From Diplonema japonicum (Eukaryota; Euglenozoa; Diplonemea; Diplonemida; Diplonemidae), in contig OZ025652.1 of assembly GCA_964019335.1 (NCBI GenBank), forward strand, positions 1 to 64,000: 64,000 bases of DNA. The letters run 5' to 3'. The notes under the pieces were generated by a model that was not told where the DNA came from, did not search any database, and worked only from the letters and a program-made list of their open reading frames with translations. Positions 54,844 through 64,000 of the stretch are shown in pieces; the first letter of the stretch is position 1; each line of letters begins with the position of its first letter. The position numbers were made by a program, and so were the translations under genes.

Positions 54844-54924
54844 AATGCCTCATGTCCTGTATGAAATGATGGATGGAACATGTAAAACTATTTCTTGCAG
54901 TACAACTACAGGATGGAAACCCCG

Positions 54925-57900
54925 TCAATTCAAACCTGCTAGGATAAGGTTTGCACGTTCAAAGTCGTTTTTGTCTTTCATAGTCATTGGCGTGACGTAA
55001 AGTGCTTGGTCAATGATGGGTGTAACTCCTAACTTCTTTAGCAGCATAGCACGCGAGCCTTTCCCTTCACTCGCTCTGCGGACCACATGGTTGTTGTTAG
55101 GCGTCGCTAGCAAGAAATCGAGCCCCAGTCTTTTACTGGGCTGCTCCTCCCGAGCTATCTCTTTAGCACGGGCGTGCTTTGCAGTCTTTGTCACCTTTGT
55201 ATCCAGTGTGTTTACAGTCTTGACGCCCGCCTTCCCTCTCAGATAGAATGGCGTGTACAAGTCGACCGTTTCGCAGCACGTCTTGAACGCAGTATAAAAC
55301 GGAGACAAGTGGTCTGTGCCCTTCTCGCGCTGGCACAACTTCCGCTTATCGTCATCGCCCTTTATCCTAAACCTCCGTAGAACATTGAGCTTCTTCATTT
55401 GCATGTACACCGGTTTGGATTTTACATTATTTTGACTTCTTGGGACAAACTCCCACACCGTGCTGCCCTCGATGTTTTTTAAGCCAAGCTCCGTGACAGT
55501 CTCCTGACGAGGGAGCCACCCACACGTCGACCCTGTCAGAATGCCGGACACGGACAGTACTGCATGTACTCCAGTCCACTCTGTGTTCAGGATGTAGTTA
55601 AGTTGAGGCACAACACACGTGGCGCAAAACGACTCCTTCTGCGGAAGGACCTTGCAGATGACAAATGTATTGAACTTTGTCTCATCAGTCAGCGTGTTCT
55701 GGAACCACGCCGAGGACCTTAGATTGCCTTCAGACCGTGCAGGAGACGGCTCGCTAGGCATTCTAGACAGTCGGTACCTGCCTCTCTCTGAGAGCTTGAA
55801 TACTGATTGTGCCGTACTGGTGCTGGGGAAAGGCTGCAGATCAAATGTGTCGTCTGCCATGTACTCATTGCCCTCTAAGTGGTCGATGATCTTCTCCAAA
55901 GGCCACCGTCTGTCAACCTTCACAAGAGTGCCGTCAAGTAATTGGTGCATTACAGAATCCAGCAGAAGTTCTTGAGGAAGTACTTTGTGCCTGTGAGGCA
56001 GGTCGTACACTAGCAATTTGTCAGGAATAGAAGCAACGTTGTCCTCCTCCCAAAAAGCAGTTTTCTTGAATACTAGCCATATCACCAGACCCAGACCCCA
56101 GATGTCGGCACTGCGCGATGGAGATAGTACTTCCCCGTGACTCTTCGCGCTGCCCCACTCCGGTGGACATACCGCCCAAGGCACTGCACCCAAATCTATA
56201 ACATGAGGTATGCTGTCTGGTCCTTTCCCTAACTTCACCGCGGTACTGACATCGACAACTTTCCACGTGCCCTTTACCCTCCCTATCTTGTCAGGTGTGA
56301 GATGGATAATGATGTTGCTACTGTGCAGTGCTGACAGGGCCTGCACTATACTAGTCATGATGCACTGCAGCTCTGTGACGCCATTCTGTCTTTTCGATGT
56401 ATAGCCATCCCTCACGTACTGCACAAGCATTGTGTCGCAGGCTTCAAGAACGTTGCAGTACTGGTCCTCCAGTGTGTCGGGAAGGCACTCAAATATGTCG
56501 ATCACTTCATGCGCATCGCACAGAAGCTTCAGCAGCTGTGCTTCCATGTAGTGTTGCTGTTTGTTAGAAGAGAAACTAAGCGACACTCGAGCACTTGCTG
56601 CGGTGTCGTAGCCTGCTTTCATCTTCTTGCTTACAGGTTCTGTCTTCAGCACAGCGTATTTCCCGTCGAAAACAGAAGTTGCTTCTTTCTGTAGCTGCGC
56701 GTTGTTGTGCTCTTGGTACTGCACTAAAATGTTTCTCATCGAAAGTACCTTGATGCACTTCGCAGATGAGCAAACGAGCTGGCACTTGGTCTCAATGAAT
56801 ACAAGCGATGTCGGCACCATGTAGTCCAGAAATGCAAACCTCATCAGATAAGCAAACCCTGGAAGACTGTAAATGTGCAGCACGCCCATTGCCTCCGCAG
56901 AGATAAATGCCTGCAAAGTGCTGATAAAGACGAATGACGTAATGTTACTCGTGCACTTAATTGCTCTTTTCAGGGACCGGTTCCAGGTGGACCAGATTTC
57001 ACAGTCCTTTTTTGATGCCACGGCGATGAAGGCGCCAGTCGGAGGTGCCGCGGCTAAGGTAATTGTGTCCAGGAAGGACCTCCATGATAACAGCTCATTG
57101 TGGTTTCCGTTCCTGCCGTACGAATACAGCACCACCTTCCCCTTCGCCGTCGTGATCAACAGCAGCAGCAGATCCTCACCATCTTCTGCAAAGCGGTGTG
57201 AAGCAAGGAGGTGTCTGGTCTGCTGTGTGTGTTCTGTTATGCTTGCCATGTGCACAACGCCATCCCCACAATGCAGCTCGTGGTACCACGCGCCATTTAG
57301 AAGTGACACGAATCTGATTTCGCCACCCAACGTGGCTATGGCAAGATCCCTGTCGTGGTTCACCAGCATGGCGCATGACAGGTCGCTATTCGAAAAGCTC
57401 CCATACGTCGCCTGCAGATCACCACACTCTGCATGCCATATGAAAACTCTGTTCTTACTGACGGTAATTATACACTTTTGTGCGCTGCTGTACAAAACCT
57501 GGAACATCGGGGACTCGAATGACGGCAGCTCATCACGATGCGTACGAGTGAAGACGCAGAAGCGCTTCCCTATTGTGACCAGCTGGTTGTCCGCCGAATT
57601 GAAGGTAAACACATTCATAGGACCAATAGGGTAATGACTGTCCAGGCCTCCTATTGATTGCAGCTGAGACAGTGTCCTAGCATCCCATATAATGATCTTA
57701 CCCGATATGTCACCGCTTATTACCTCGTGAGAATCGTGGAAAGTCTGCACCTGCGTCAAGAGCTTCTCATGCCCCCGTAGAACATGTGTCTGCGAAGCGA
57801 TAAAAGGGTTCCAGCACAACACGTTGTGCCCATAGCCGATGCTGAAGAGGGTCCTGCACTTCGAAGAGTAGGCGACCTGCGTCTTGATGCTCTTCTCGTG

Positions 57901-58947
57901 TGCATCCTTCACAGATCGCATTTGGAAAGTCAGGTCCTCGTTTTCATCATCCCACTCGACGTCCCACGTGCCAACCTTTCCATCAGCCGAGCAGGTGATC
58001 AGCTGTCCCAGTTCGTCGAGGAACAACAGGTCGCACACCCATTCAGTGGAGCACTCGACACGCCTTACGTTTACCAGTATGGACCCCACAGTGAAGAACA
58101 AGATGTCACCATCCGTCCCGCCCGTCATCAAAAGCTTCTTAGTGCTATCTACCGCCATGCACATCTGCGGAGTGTGCACCTTTATCTTCTCCGTTGCCAC
58201 CCATTTCTCAAACGAATCACCCCAGCTGTAGATATACCGGTCTGCACAGCACACGAGGACTCTCTGTAGCTCCGGGAAATGATACATGTTAAACACAGCA
58301 GCCGTAGGGCCTTTCAGCTTGTTGATAATCACCGCTTTGTGCGTTGCTGGGTCCAGACTGAAAAGGTATGTGTCACAGTGCCCCGTTAGACAATATGCTG
58401 ACATTGCTGGAAAGTATCGCAGGTGCTCCACCTCTTCCCAGTATAGCCCTACCCCGTGCACCTTCCTCCCTATTGGGCCAAGTTGCTCTTTCTTCGTCAC
58501 AGTCTCCTTCATATCTTTCATAAAAGGGTTGTCGCTGGCACTGCAACGTTGTTTCTCGAAGGTAGCCTCGTGAGGCACGTCAGAGAATATTTGCATCGCC
58601 TTCGGCTTCTGATGCGAAGACATCTCAATGACGAGCGTGGAGATGCCACTCCACCGTATGCTGCCCTCGTTGCTGACATCGATTTGCCTGAATAGCTCCT
58701 TCAGCATTGCACGCTGCATCACACGGTCGCCGCCTATGCTCTTTCTGATACGCATTTCAGCTTCTGGTGACGTCGTCTTGACCGACGATGAAGGTAAACA
58801 AAAGCCAGGGGCTACCTCATTCAACAGCTCTTCAAAGACAGAATACTTCACAGGTTCATGTTGCAGCATCACATTGTGCAGCCGTGAGAGCTGTGCCTTG
58901 CTGAAGCATTGCAGGAATGTGTGCACCAGGTGGTTCCCAACGCTCAT
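54925..58947 (-). CDS. WD40-repeat protein with a pseudokinase domain
   Basis: 1,340 residues in one exon. The ORF is open slightly further upstream from a TTG, but the first ATG is at 58947 (MSVGNHLVH). Residues 1-130 are helical with a degenerate EF-hand-like element (FRQIDVSNEGSIRW). About 200-790 contains WD40-type repeats, clearest in GHEKLLTQVQTFHDSHEVIS followed by GDISGKIIIWD and in the SADGKVGTWDVEWDD unit. About 840-1070 is a protein-kinase-like C-lobe: a helix ending ALHSSNIIIHLTPDK stands where kinases have HRDLKPEN, VVDVS replaces DFG, CPPEW replaces APE, and SADIWGLGLVIW is the usual F-helix. The catalytic-loop Asp is missing, so it is predicted to be a pseudokinase used as a scaffold. 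The last 150 residues are basic and unassigned. Confidence 0.8.
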   Translation of the reverse strand: MSVGNHLVHTFLQCFSKAQLSRLHNVMLQHEPVKYSVFEELLNEVAPGFCLPSSSVKTTSPEAEMRIRKSIGGDRVMQRAMLKELFRQIDVSNEGSIRWSGISTLVIEMSSHQKPKAMQIFSDVPHEATFEKQRCSASDNPFMKDMKETVTKKEQLGPIGRKVHGVGLYWEEVEHLRYFPAMSAYCLTGHCDTYLFSLDPATHKAVIINKLKGPTAAVFNMYHFPELQRVLVCCADRYIYSWGDSFEKWVATEKIKVHTPQMCMAVDSTKKLLMTGGTDGDILFFTVGSILVNVRRVECSTEWVCDLLFLDELGQLITCSADGKVGTWDVEWDDENEDLTFQMRSVKDAHEKSIKTQVAYSSKCRTLFSIGYGHNVLCWNPFIASQTHVLRGHEKLLTQVQTFHDSHEVISGDISGKIIIWDARTLSQLQSIGGLDSHYPIGPMNVFTFNSADNQLVTIGKRFCVFTRTHRDELPSFESPMFQVLYSSAQKCIITVSKNRVFIWHAECGDLQATYGSFSNSDLSCAMLVNHDRDLAIATLGGEIRFVSLLNGAWYHELHCGDGVVHMASITEHTQQTRHLLASHRFAEDGEDLLLLLITTAKGKVVLYSYGRNGNHNELLSWRSFLDTITLAAAPPTGAFIAVASKKDCEIWSTWNRSLKRAIKCTSNITSFVFISTLQAFISAEAMGVLHIYSLPGFAYLMRFAFLDYMVPTSLVFIETKCQLVCSSAKCIKVLSMRNILVQYQEHNNAQLQKEATSVFDGKYAVLKTEPVSKKMKAGYDTAASARVSLSFSSNKQQHYMEAQLLKLLCDAHEVIDIFECLPDTLEDQYCNVLEACDTMLVQYVRDGYTSKRQNGVTELQCIMTSIVQALSALHSSNIIIHLTPDKIGRVKGTWKVVDVSTAVKLGKGPDSIPHVIDLGAVPWAVCPPEWGSAKSHGEVLSPSRSADIWGLGLVIWLVFKKTAFWEEDNVASIPDKLLVYDLPHRHKVLPQELLLDSVMHQLLDGTLVKVDRRWPLEKIIDHLEGNEYMADDTFDLQPFPSTSTAQSVFKLSERGRYRLSRMPSEPSPARSEGNLRSSAWFQNTLTDETKFNTFVICKVLPQKESFCATCVVPQLNYILNTEWTGVHAVLSVSGILTGSTCGWLPRQETVTELGLKNIEGSTVWEFVPRSQNNVKSKPVYMQMKKLNVLRRFRIKGDDDKRKLCQREKGTDHLSPFYTAFKTCCETVDLYTPFYLRGKAGVKTVNTLDTKVTKTAKHARAKEIAREEQPSKRLGLDFLLATPNNNHVVRRASEGKGSRAMLLKKLGVTPIIDQALYVTPMTMKDKNDFERANLILAGLN

Positions 58948-59015
58948 GAGGCATCTGTCTGTGCATGCGTCACAAAGAGGATAATAAAGCAAAGGTAACT
59001 CTAACTACAGTAGCC

Positions 59016-59537
59016 TCAAAGCTGAGGGTCTAAATATTCTAATTCTTGCGCGAAGTTTGCGGTTTTGGCGGACAGTCGGAGGCCGTCCGCGTACAACTCT
59101 TCGACTCTGTGTTGTGTGTTATAAAAACAAACGAGGCGGGAATAATACCTATTTGCCAATAACTTACAAAATGCCAGGTCTAGTTTCATAGGTGCAGTGC
59201 TCTCAGTCTTCTCCCGCTGGAGCTGCTCAAGCTGCATCCGGAGGTTCACATTTTCAGACTCAAGTTTTGCCACTTTCGACTCTGCAGTGATGGCTCTTGT
59301 GTTGAGCGACTGAGTGGTGCTGTGTAATTCGGAATATCTGGCCAACAGCTCTTCAAGGTCTTGGATGGCAACCATCTCCTTCTGAACACGGGCCGTGCGG
59401 TCCGACAGCACCATCGTGCGCTGATATAGGTCAGCAACAGATGACAGTGTCGCCAGGTCTTCCCGTCCCTCCTTTCGTCCTGCCTGCTCCTTCTTGAGCA
59501 TATCTTCATATGACCGCTGCAACGCACTCAGCTCCAT
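59016..59537 (-). CDS. Small coiled-coil protein
   Basis: Two exons (59537-59149 and 59106-59016) around a 42-nt intron with an unusual gtatta start give 159 residues. The intron is a multiple of three with no stop, so retention would add 14 residues. Heptad-like helices run through most of the protein (EELLARYSELHSTTQSLN and SKVAKLESENVNLRMQLEQL). No domain is recognised. A GTATTT...CAG pair of 41 nt just upstream of the start (about 59579-59539) may be an intron in the 5' untranslated region or joined to an upstream exon I cannot see. The stop lies 68 bp before the WD40-pseudokinase start. Confidence 0.65.
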   Translation of the reverse strand: MELSALQRSYEDMLKKEQAGRKEGREDLATLSSVADLYQRTMVLSDRTARVQKEMVAIQDLEELLARYSELHSTTQSLNTRAITAESKVAKLESENVNLRMQLEQLQREKTESTAPMKLDLAFCKLLANRYYSRLVCFYNTQHRVEELYADGLRLSAKTANFAQELEYLDPQL

Positions 59538-60493
59538 CACCTGCGGTATGTTTTGGAGAAAAAACACAAATACAGAAATACGATTTATAAATGCCGACCT
59601 AGGGGTGAAGGAATAGAAGAACAGGAAGAAGCGGGACAATAAGGGGGGGGGGGGGGGGGGGGAAGGTGGAGTAGAGAAGAAAAAAAAAGCGTATTCTTTT
59701 TTTTGAATCTCAAACAGAAAGAAAAAAAAAACCCCCCTTCCCCCTTATCGTTTTTTTTTATTTTTGTTTTTTTTTGTTCCCCCCTTTTCTTTCTCAAACC
59801 AATTTTAAAAAAAAAAACCCCGCCTAAGTATACTGTGCCACCGTAGTAGACACGGATGACACCCTTCACCCCCTTTTTATTTTTGTCGTTTATTGTATTT
59901 AACCCCCTGAGGCCTCTGAGGATCGTATTAACTAGCGAGAACAAAGAAAAGTAGCGATACGCTCTGGATGCCGGAGGGAGACACAAAAAGATTACCGGCA
60001 ACCTTTTTTCTCTCTTTGTGAGTAAGGACGAACCCCACCAGATATGCCCCAACGAGAATTTTATTCACCTGCAACCTAGTCTGCCGAACAAGATCTACAC
60101 TTCTCAACACCACACCATGTTGAGACAAAAAAATCCAGCCCAAAAGAAACAAAGCAAAGGAACACAATGGGGGAACGGGTAGCATGTAATGGAGGGAAAG
60201 TGGATTTGGCTAACAGGACAGGGAATGGGGATAAGCGTGGGTGAGAAAACCAACAAAAGAAAAAAAAGGGGGGGGTGGGAAGCAATCATCATAGAAGATG
60301 ATTATTAAAAAAAAAAATCGGACCACAAAAAGAAAACTTATGTACCACTCTATACATGACTGCACCTACAGCCAGAGAAACACCCACACCCTCCTTTTGG
60401 TACATATGTGGTGCCTTAAATCATCGCACAAAGGGGACGGCTCGGGGCACGTGTAGAGAACCATCATTGAATCTTCTGCAAAATAGTTCTAGC
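59538..60493. other. 956-bp spacer rich in homopolymer runs
   Basis: The stretch holds a 20-G tract (59643-59662), long A, C and T runs (59685-59820), and a CA-rich stretch, with no convincing ORF. It should contain the 3' end of the formin transcript and the promoter or 5' region of the coiled-coil gene. Confidence 0.6.
59643..59662 (+). repeat. 20-base poly-G tract
   Basis: An uninterrupted G run between genes, similar in length to the one at 45216-45237. Confidence 0.95.
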
Positions 60494-63400
60494 TCACCTC
60501 CGTCCTGTGGGGGATCGCGGCTTTGTGCTTCGAGGCACGGGGGAAGTGGGCGACTTGGTAGGGGACAACGGTGACCCTTCAGGCGACTTCAGGGCAGTGA
60601 TGAATCCCATCTCTTGTCTGATTTCCTTCAGGGTTTTTGTAATGTCGGCGGTGAACCTATAAGAGAAAACATGACCCTTTATCTCTTTCAGCATACCTAA
60701 ACATCTGTCTGAAGAGGTCTTGGGGGTTCATGGACTGCTCGTCCTCCCCGAAGTAGACAAGCATATCAATCAACCTGTCCTCCGTCTGCTTCCTCCTACG
60801 AAAATTGTAAACTAAATTAAATTGTTGCACATACAATTCACCCAGTTGGGACACTCGCCTCATCGCCTGCTTGTGGAATGGCTCCAGCTCCGTGTGGAAC
60901 CTCCCTCTTGGTATTCTCCTTTCCCCCAAAGTGTCTTTCATAACCTTCAGGTTCTGCACCAGGTCTGCAATGCACGACATGATGTCGTTCATGTTAAGCG
61001 GGATGGACGCTTTAATCACCTCCAGCTGCTCGTGTTTCATGAACTCCTCCATGTCCTGTTGTTGCACACAACGTTTGAGAATGAAGTGCATCAAGCTCTT
61101 CTTCCCGTTCGCCTCTTTCAGCTGTTGCATCTTTACAATACCACCATTCTCTCCCCACACACGGAACCCAATAGCATCAGAATATCTCGCCGCGCCCTAG
61201 CAATGATGGCATCGCGACTGAAGCATACCTCGTTCATTGTGTTCCCAATGGCAAGCGCCATTGCAAGAAAGTGAGCGAGCTTTTTCTCATCAATGATAAT
61301 CTGTGCGGCGTGTTTTGTTCTCTTTCCCTTCTTTGCATACCTTCGCTGCGTTCTTCAAGGTCGTCAGCTCTTTTTCAAGTTGCGCCACATTGCCTTCGAA
61401 ACGCTGCCTCAAAAGCCAGCACTGCAAAAAGGTTACAAGGAGAGACGAGCATACCTGCAACCTCTCAGCAATCATAGGCCTTTCGAAGCACCTAAGAACC
61501 CACTCAAATGGGATCGAAGGAGGGACCCTGTTTCCCTTCTCCAGCTGCTCGTCGGCGAACTTCCTTGCACTGTCCATCTCGGGCTTCGTGGGAACGATGG
61601 AAAGCAGCCCCTCCAAACTGTCAATGTTGAAAATCTTTGAGTCCATGTCCTCAACTGCCTGCATGATGTCCTCAACTTCCATCCGCATGTACGACAGCGT
61701 GATGCCCATGTTCCTTTCTCTGTTCGAGTCAAGATTCGTCATCTGTGCGTGGGTTCTCCACTTTGCAGCATGCATACCAGTCTCATGGGAGCCTCTTCAA
61801 CCTTTTTCTTGTCTTTCAAGGCAGTCTTCTTGTCGAACACAGTTTTGACTTCCTGCACGGGATGTGTTAACCCTGTCGGCATACCTTGACGAGACTCTGG
61901 TCCTTGAGGATGGTTTTCTGCTGGTCAACGAGGTTCTTGCGGTCCCAAATAGTTCCGTTGAAGTTGGTTTTGTTCAATTTGTCCCAGAAGAAAGTCTTTG
62001 TTCCCGTCTGGTCAGCTGCCTTGGCACCTGGCATTCCGGGCAATTTTGGCATTCCCTTTCCTGGTGGCGGTGGGGGAGGGGGAGGGCCCTTGCCCGGCGG
62101 CGGCGGGGCGCCCTTGCCAGGAGGCGGCGGAGGCGGAGCACCCCTACCCGGGGCTGGTGGTGGAGGCGGAGCACCTTTTCCCGGGGCTGGTGGTGGCGGC
62201 GCTGCTTTAGGAACAGGTGGCTTGGGTGCTTCTACTACAGGAGCCGCTGGCGGGGGTGTAGGTGGCGTGTTCTTTTTCCCAGGACTGGGCCTTGGAGGCG
62301 GTTCATCGTCTCCAGTCGCGTAAGCCGCAGGTTGCGATGGTCTTCGCTTGACTCCGAACCAACCCATCTTCAGGGTTTGTTGCTGTGGTGCAGGTGGTGC
62401 CGCGGGCATCGTTCTGTCCTTCTTACCATCGTCCTTACCACCGGCAAGTACTTCCGCTGCAGCCGTTGAGTTGTAGTTCTGACTGAACACTCCTAAACCC
62501 CTCCCGCCCTTCGCCTTATCTTTCTCTCTCAGCTTCAACTCCAACTCAACCTGTTGCAGTGTTTTCTTTTCCTGCTGCTCTCTGAAAATGTCGGTTTCTA
62601 GCTTCTGCTGCTGGATGCTCATGTCCTCAAACAGCCTGTTCTGTTCGTCTAATGCCTTTTCGGCAGCTTGGTTCTGCATCATCAGCAGCACTTTGACCTG
62701 CTGGAGGATATCGTGAAGCCCACCAGTGCCGTCACCGGTTCTGGAATGGTTACTTTTTTGTTAGTTACATACTCCTGTGCCATAGCAATATCGGTCTTCT
62801 CTGCGTCGGGGAACATCTCCCTCAGCATTGGCTTTGAATCCTTGATCGTATTCTTTGCTTGGTGCAGGAGAAGCGCTGCCTTAATCTCATCGCCCTCGGT
62901 CTGTGGTGCGGCGTAAAGAAAGAAACAATATACTATGGGCATACCTGCTTCAACGCGCCTTCTATCACATCCTTTGATCGGTCCTTGAAAATATCCCGTA
63001 GACGGCCAACGGCAGTCTGTAGTTTTTTCTCTTCTTCGATGCCCATGCCAGTGACAGTAAGAGCAAGGACTTTTTTTTTTCGCCTGGAGACTTTAGTGAG
63101 AGCGGATACAGAACAATGAATAAAAACTCGATTAAATAAGAAATCTACGGGAGAATGGCAGTGTTGCAGGCAAATAAAACAAAGGCCACAAACCTTTGAT
63201 CCCGTGGAATCCACGCTCGCTTTTTTCGCGGCAGGTTTTTTGCTCTTCAATTCTCGCTGAGTAACGACATGCTGTAATGCTTGCTCCGCCTGCTCCTCTG
63301 AATCAGTGGTGTTCAGAGCATGATCAACCTCTTTTTCCGTTGCACTTGGGAACTTCTTTACCAAGTTGCGCCGCCTGCCAAACCACTCCCGTGCAGCCAC

Positions 63401-63565
63401 GGGTTTCTTCTCTTCTTTTTGGGCCTCTTGGGAACCATTGAAGAGTAAGTCGGCAGCTGTGACAACATCGCCGTTGGCCTGCTGCACAGCTTGTATTATT
63501 TCCGCTTCCTTCACTTCGGGTAGCATTGAGCTGAGCTCCCGCACTTGCTGCGAGTAGTCGCTCAT
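60494..63565 (-). CDS. Formin (FH2) with N-terminal CUE-like repeats
   Basis: Nine exons: 63565-62945, 62900-62773, 62740-61885, 61852-61778, 61742-61455, 61421-61341, 61300-61229, 61196-60697 and 60656-60494; introns of 32-44 nt; 927 residues. The N-terminus (1-260) has up to four CUE-like helical units: SSMLPEVKEAEIIQAVQQ, VKKFPSATEKEVDHAL, RLRDIFKDRSKDVIEGALKQ and LREMFPDAEKTDIAMA. CUE domains usually bind ubiquitin. A coiled coil and a poly-Pro FH1 region (profilin binding) precede the FH2 domain from FFWDKLNKTNFNGTIWD through RERNMGITLSYM, HFLAMALAIGNTMNEG and beyond, which nucleates and elongates actin filaments. The Ser/Pro-rich C-terminus contains no recognisable DAD. One 49-codon stretch in exon 1 (about 63190-63043, CGLCFICLQ...) is unlike the rest and may be an unrecognised intron. 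The start is the first in-frame Met, 79 bp after the upstream gene's stop. Confidence 0.85.
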
Positions 63566-63644
63566 TTGTGTAAATCCTTTTTATGTATACACGAGGCACA
63601 GAGCAAAACAGATGACGAACCAAAGTACTAACCGGAAGGAAACC

Positions 63645-64000
63645 TTAGTCTTCTGCATTCTCGTTCTGCCGCTGAAGGTTGTATCTTTTTTGAGCAGCTT
63701 TATGGATGGCCTGTGTGAGGTGTTGGTGAGTGCTTGTGTACATACCTTACTCTGATCAGGAAAGGACTCACGGATGGTATCAAAATCTTCCTTTCGCAAA
63801 ACAAACAAATCGCAAAATGAAGAGGTGACCACTGTAGCCGTGCGCCTACTATCATTGAACAGAAGTGCCACCTCACCGAAAAAGGAACCATCGCGGAGAG
63901 TGGCATAAACCACACGCTCCGAGGACTCCTTCGCTTCGCTGACGACCTGCACCTCGCCACGTGAGATGAAATACATCTCTCTTCCGACCTCACCTTTGCG
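63645..64000 (-). CDS. C-terminal end of a cyclic-nucleotide-binding-domain protein, probably a channel (partial)
   Basis: Two exons are visible (64000-63746, continuing beyond the window, and 63710-63645) joined by a 35-nt intron (gtatgt...acag). The encoded KGEVGREMYFISRGEVQVV, the phosphate-binding cassette FGEVALL with SRRTATV, and CDLFVLRKEDF match the cyclic-nucleotide-binding domain of CNG/HCN/plant-type K+ channels better than that of kinases. After splicing, a helix AIHKAAQKRYNLQ follows and the protein ends at TAA 63645, as channels often do shortly after this domain. Membrane segments would lie outside the window, so the channel assignment is inference; other cNMP-binding proteins remain possible. 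Confidence 0.75.

Noticed and set aside
58947-58992. Upstream extension of the WD40-pseudokinase ORF from a TTG
   Set aside because: Non-ATG start; the first ATG at 58947 gives a normal N-terminus and matches the spacing of neighbouring genes.
63565-64000. Fusion of the cyclic-nucleotide-binding domain with the formin
   Set aside because: Splicing the 35-nt intron at 63745-63711 leads to a sensible terminal helix and an in-frame TAA at 63645, so the two are separate genes 79 bp apart.

Overview
This is a eukaryotic, protist-type window. The evidence is spliceosomal introns, formin FH2, GILT, GH45, GT8, WD40 and cyclic-nucleotide-binding families, and a piggyBac-type transposon with TTAA ends. 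I cannot name the lineage from sequence alone. Three traits could help place it: very short introns (22 inferred, 32-44 nt, almost all starting GTAT and mostly GTATGY), every recognisable gene on the minus strand, and several neighbouring genes separated by only 68-81 bp.

Left part (1-5803): an 8-bp G-rich minisatellite (1-345); a spacer with a perfect 20-bp inverted repeat; a ubiquitin-like plus BspA-type leucine-rich-repeat gene (997-2166); a decayed piggyBac element (2362-4120) with 13-bp terminal inverted repeats, TTAA target duplications and a broken transposase; then about 1.7 kb with no gene I can support.

Middle (5804-44764): one uninterrupted 38,961-bp ORF on the minus strand encodes a 12,986-residue predicted type I membrane protein. 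It has a signal peptide, two cadherin-like plus C-type-lectin modules and a third cadherin-like copy without its lectin, 18 von Willebrand factor A domains separated by Cys-rich blocks, about 32 EGF-like DEC repeats, two C-terminal EGF domains, one transmembrane helix and a short acidic tail. It looks like a giant cell-surface adhesin. A 3,063-bp two-unit duplication inside it is recent.

Right part (45414-64000), all minus strand: a GILT-family thiol reductase with an in-frame TGA exactly at the first active-site Cys (probable selenocysteine, UPGC); a secreted GH45/barwin-fold protein whose catalytic DCCKPS segment lies at the C-terminus instead of the N-terminus (apparent circular permutation); a coiled-coil/Ser-Pro-rich protein; a 5'-nucleotidase-type metallophosphatase fused through a 34-nt intron to two GAF domains; a Golgi-type GT8 glycosyltransferase; a WD40 protein with a pseudokinase domain; a small coiled-coil protein; a CUE-repeat formin; and the 3' end of a cyclic-nucleotide-binding-domain protein, probably an ion channel. 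The cNMP-binding protein and the nucleotidase-GAF-GAF protein suggest cyclic-nucleotide signalling, but no shared pathway can be shown from sequence.

Strongest leads for novelty: the GILT selenoprotein candidate, the permuted GH45, the nucleotidase-GAF-GAF fusion, the giant surface protein, and the GTATGY mini-introns with constant short gene spacing.
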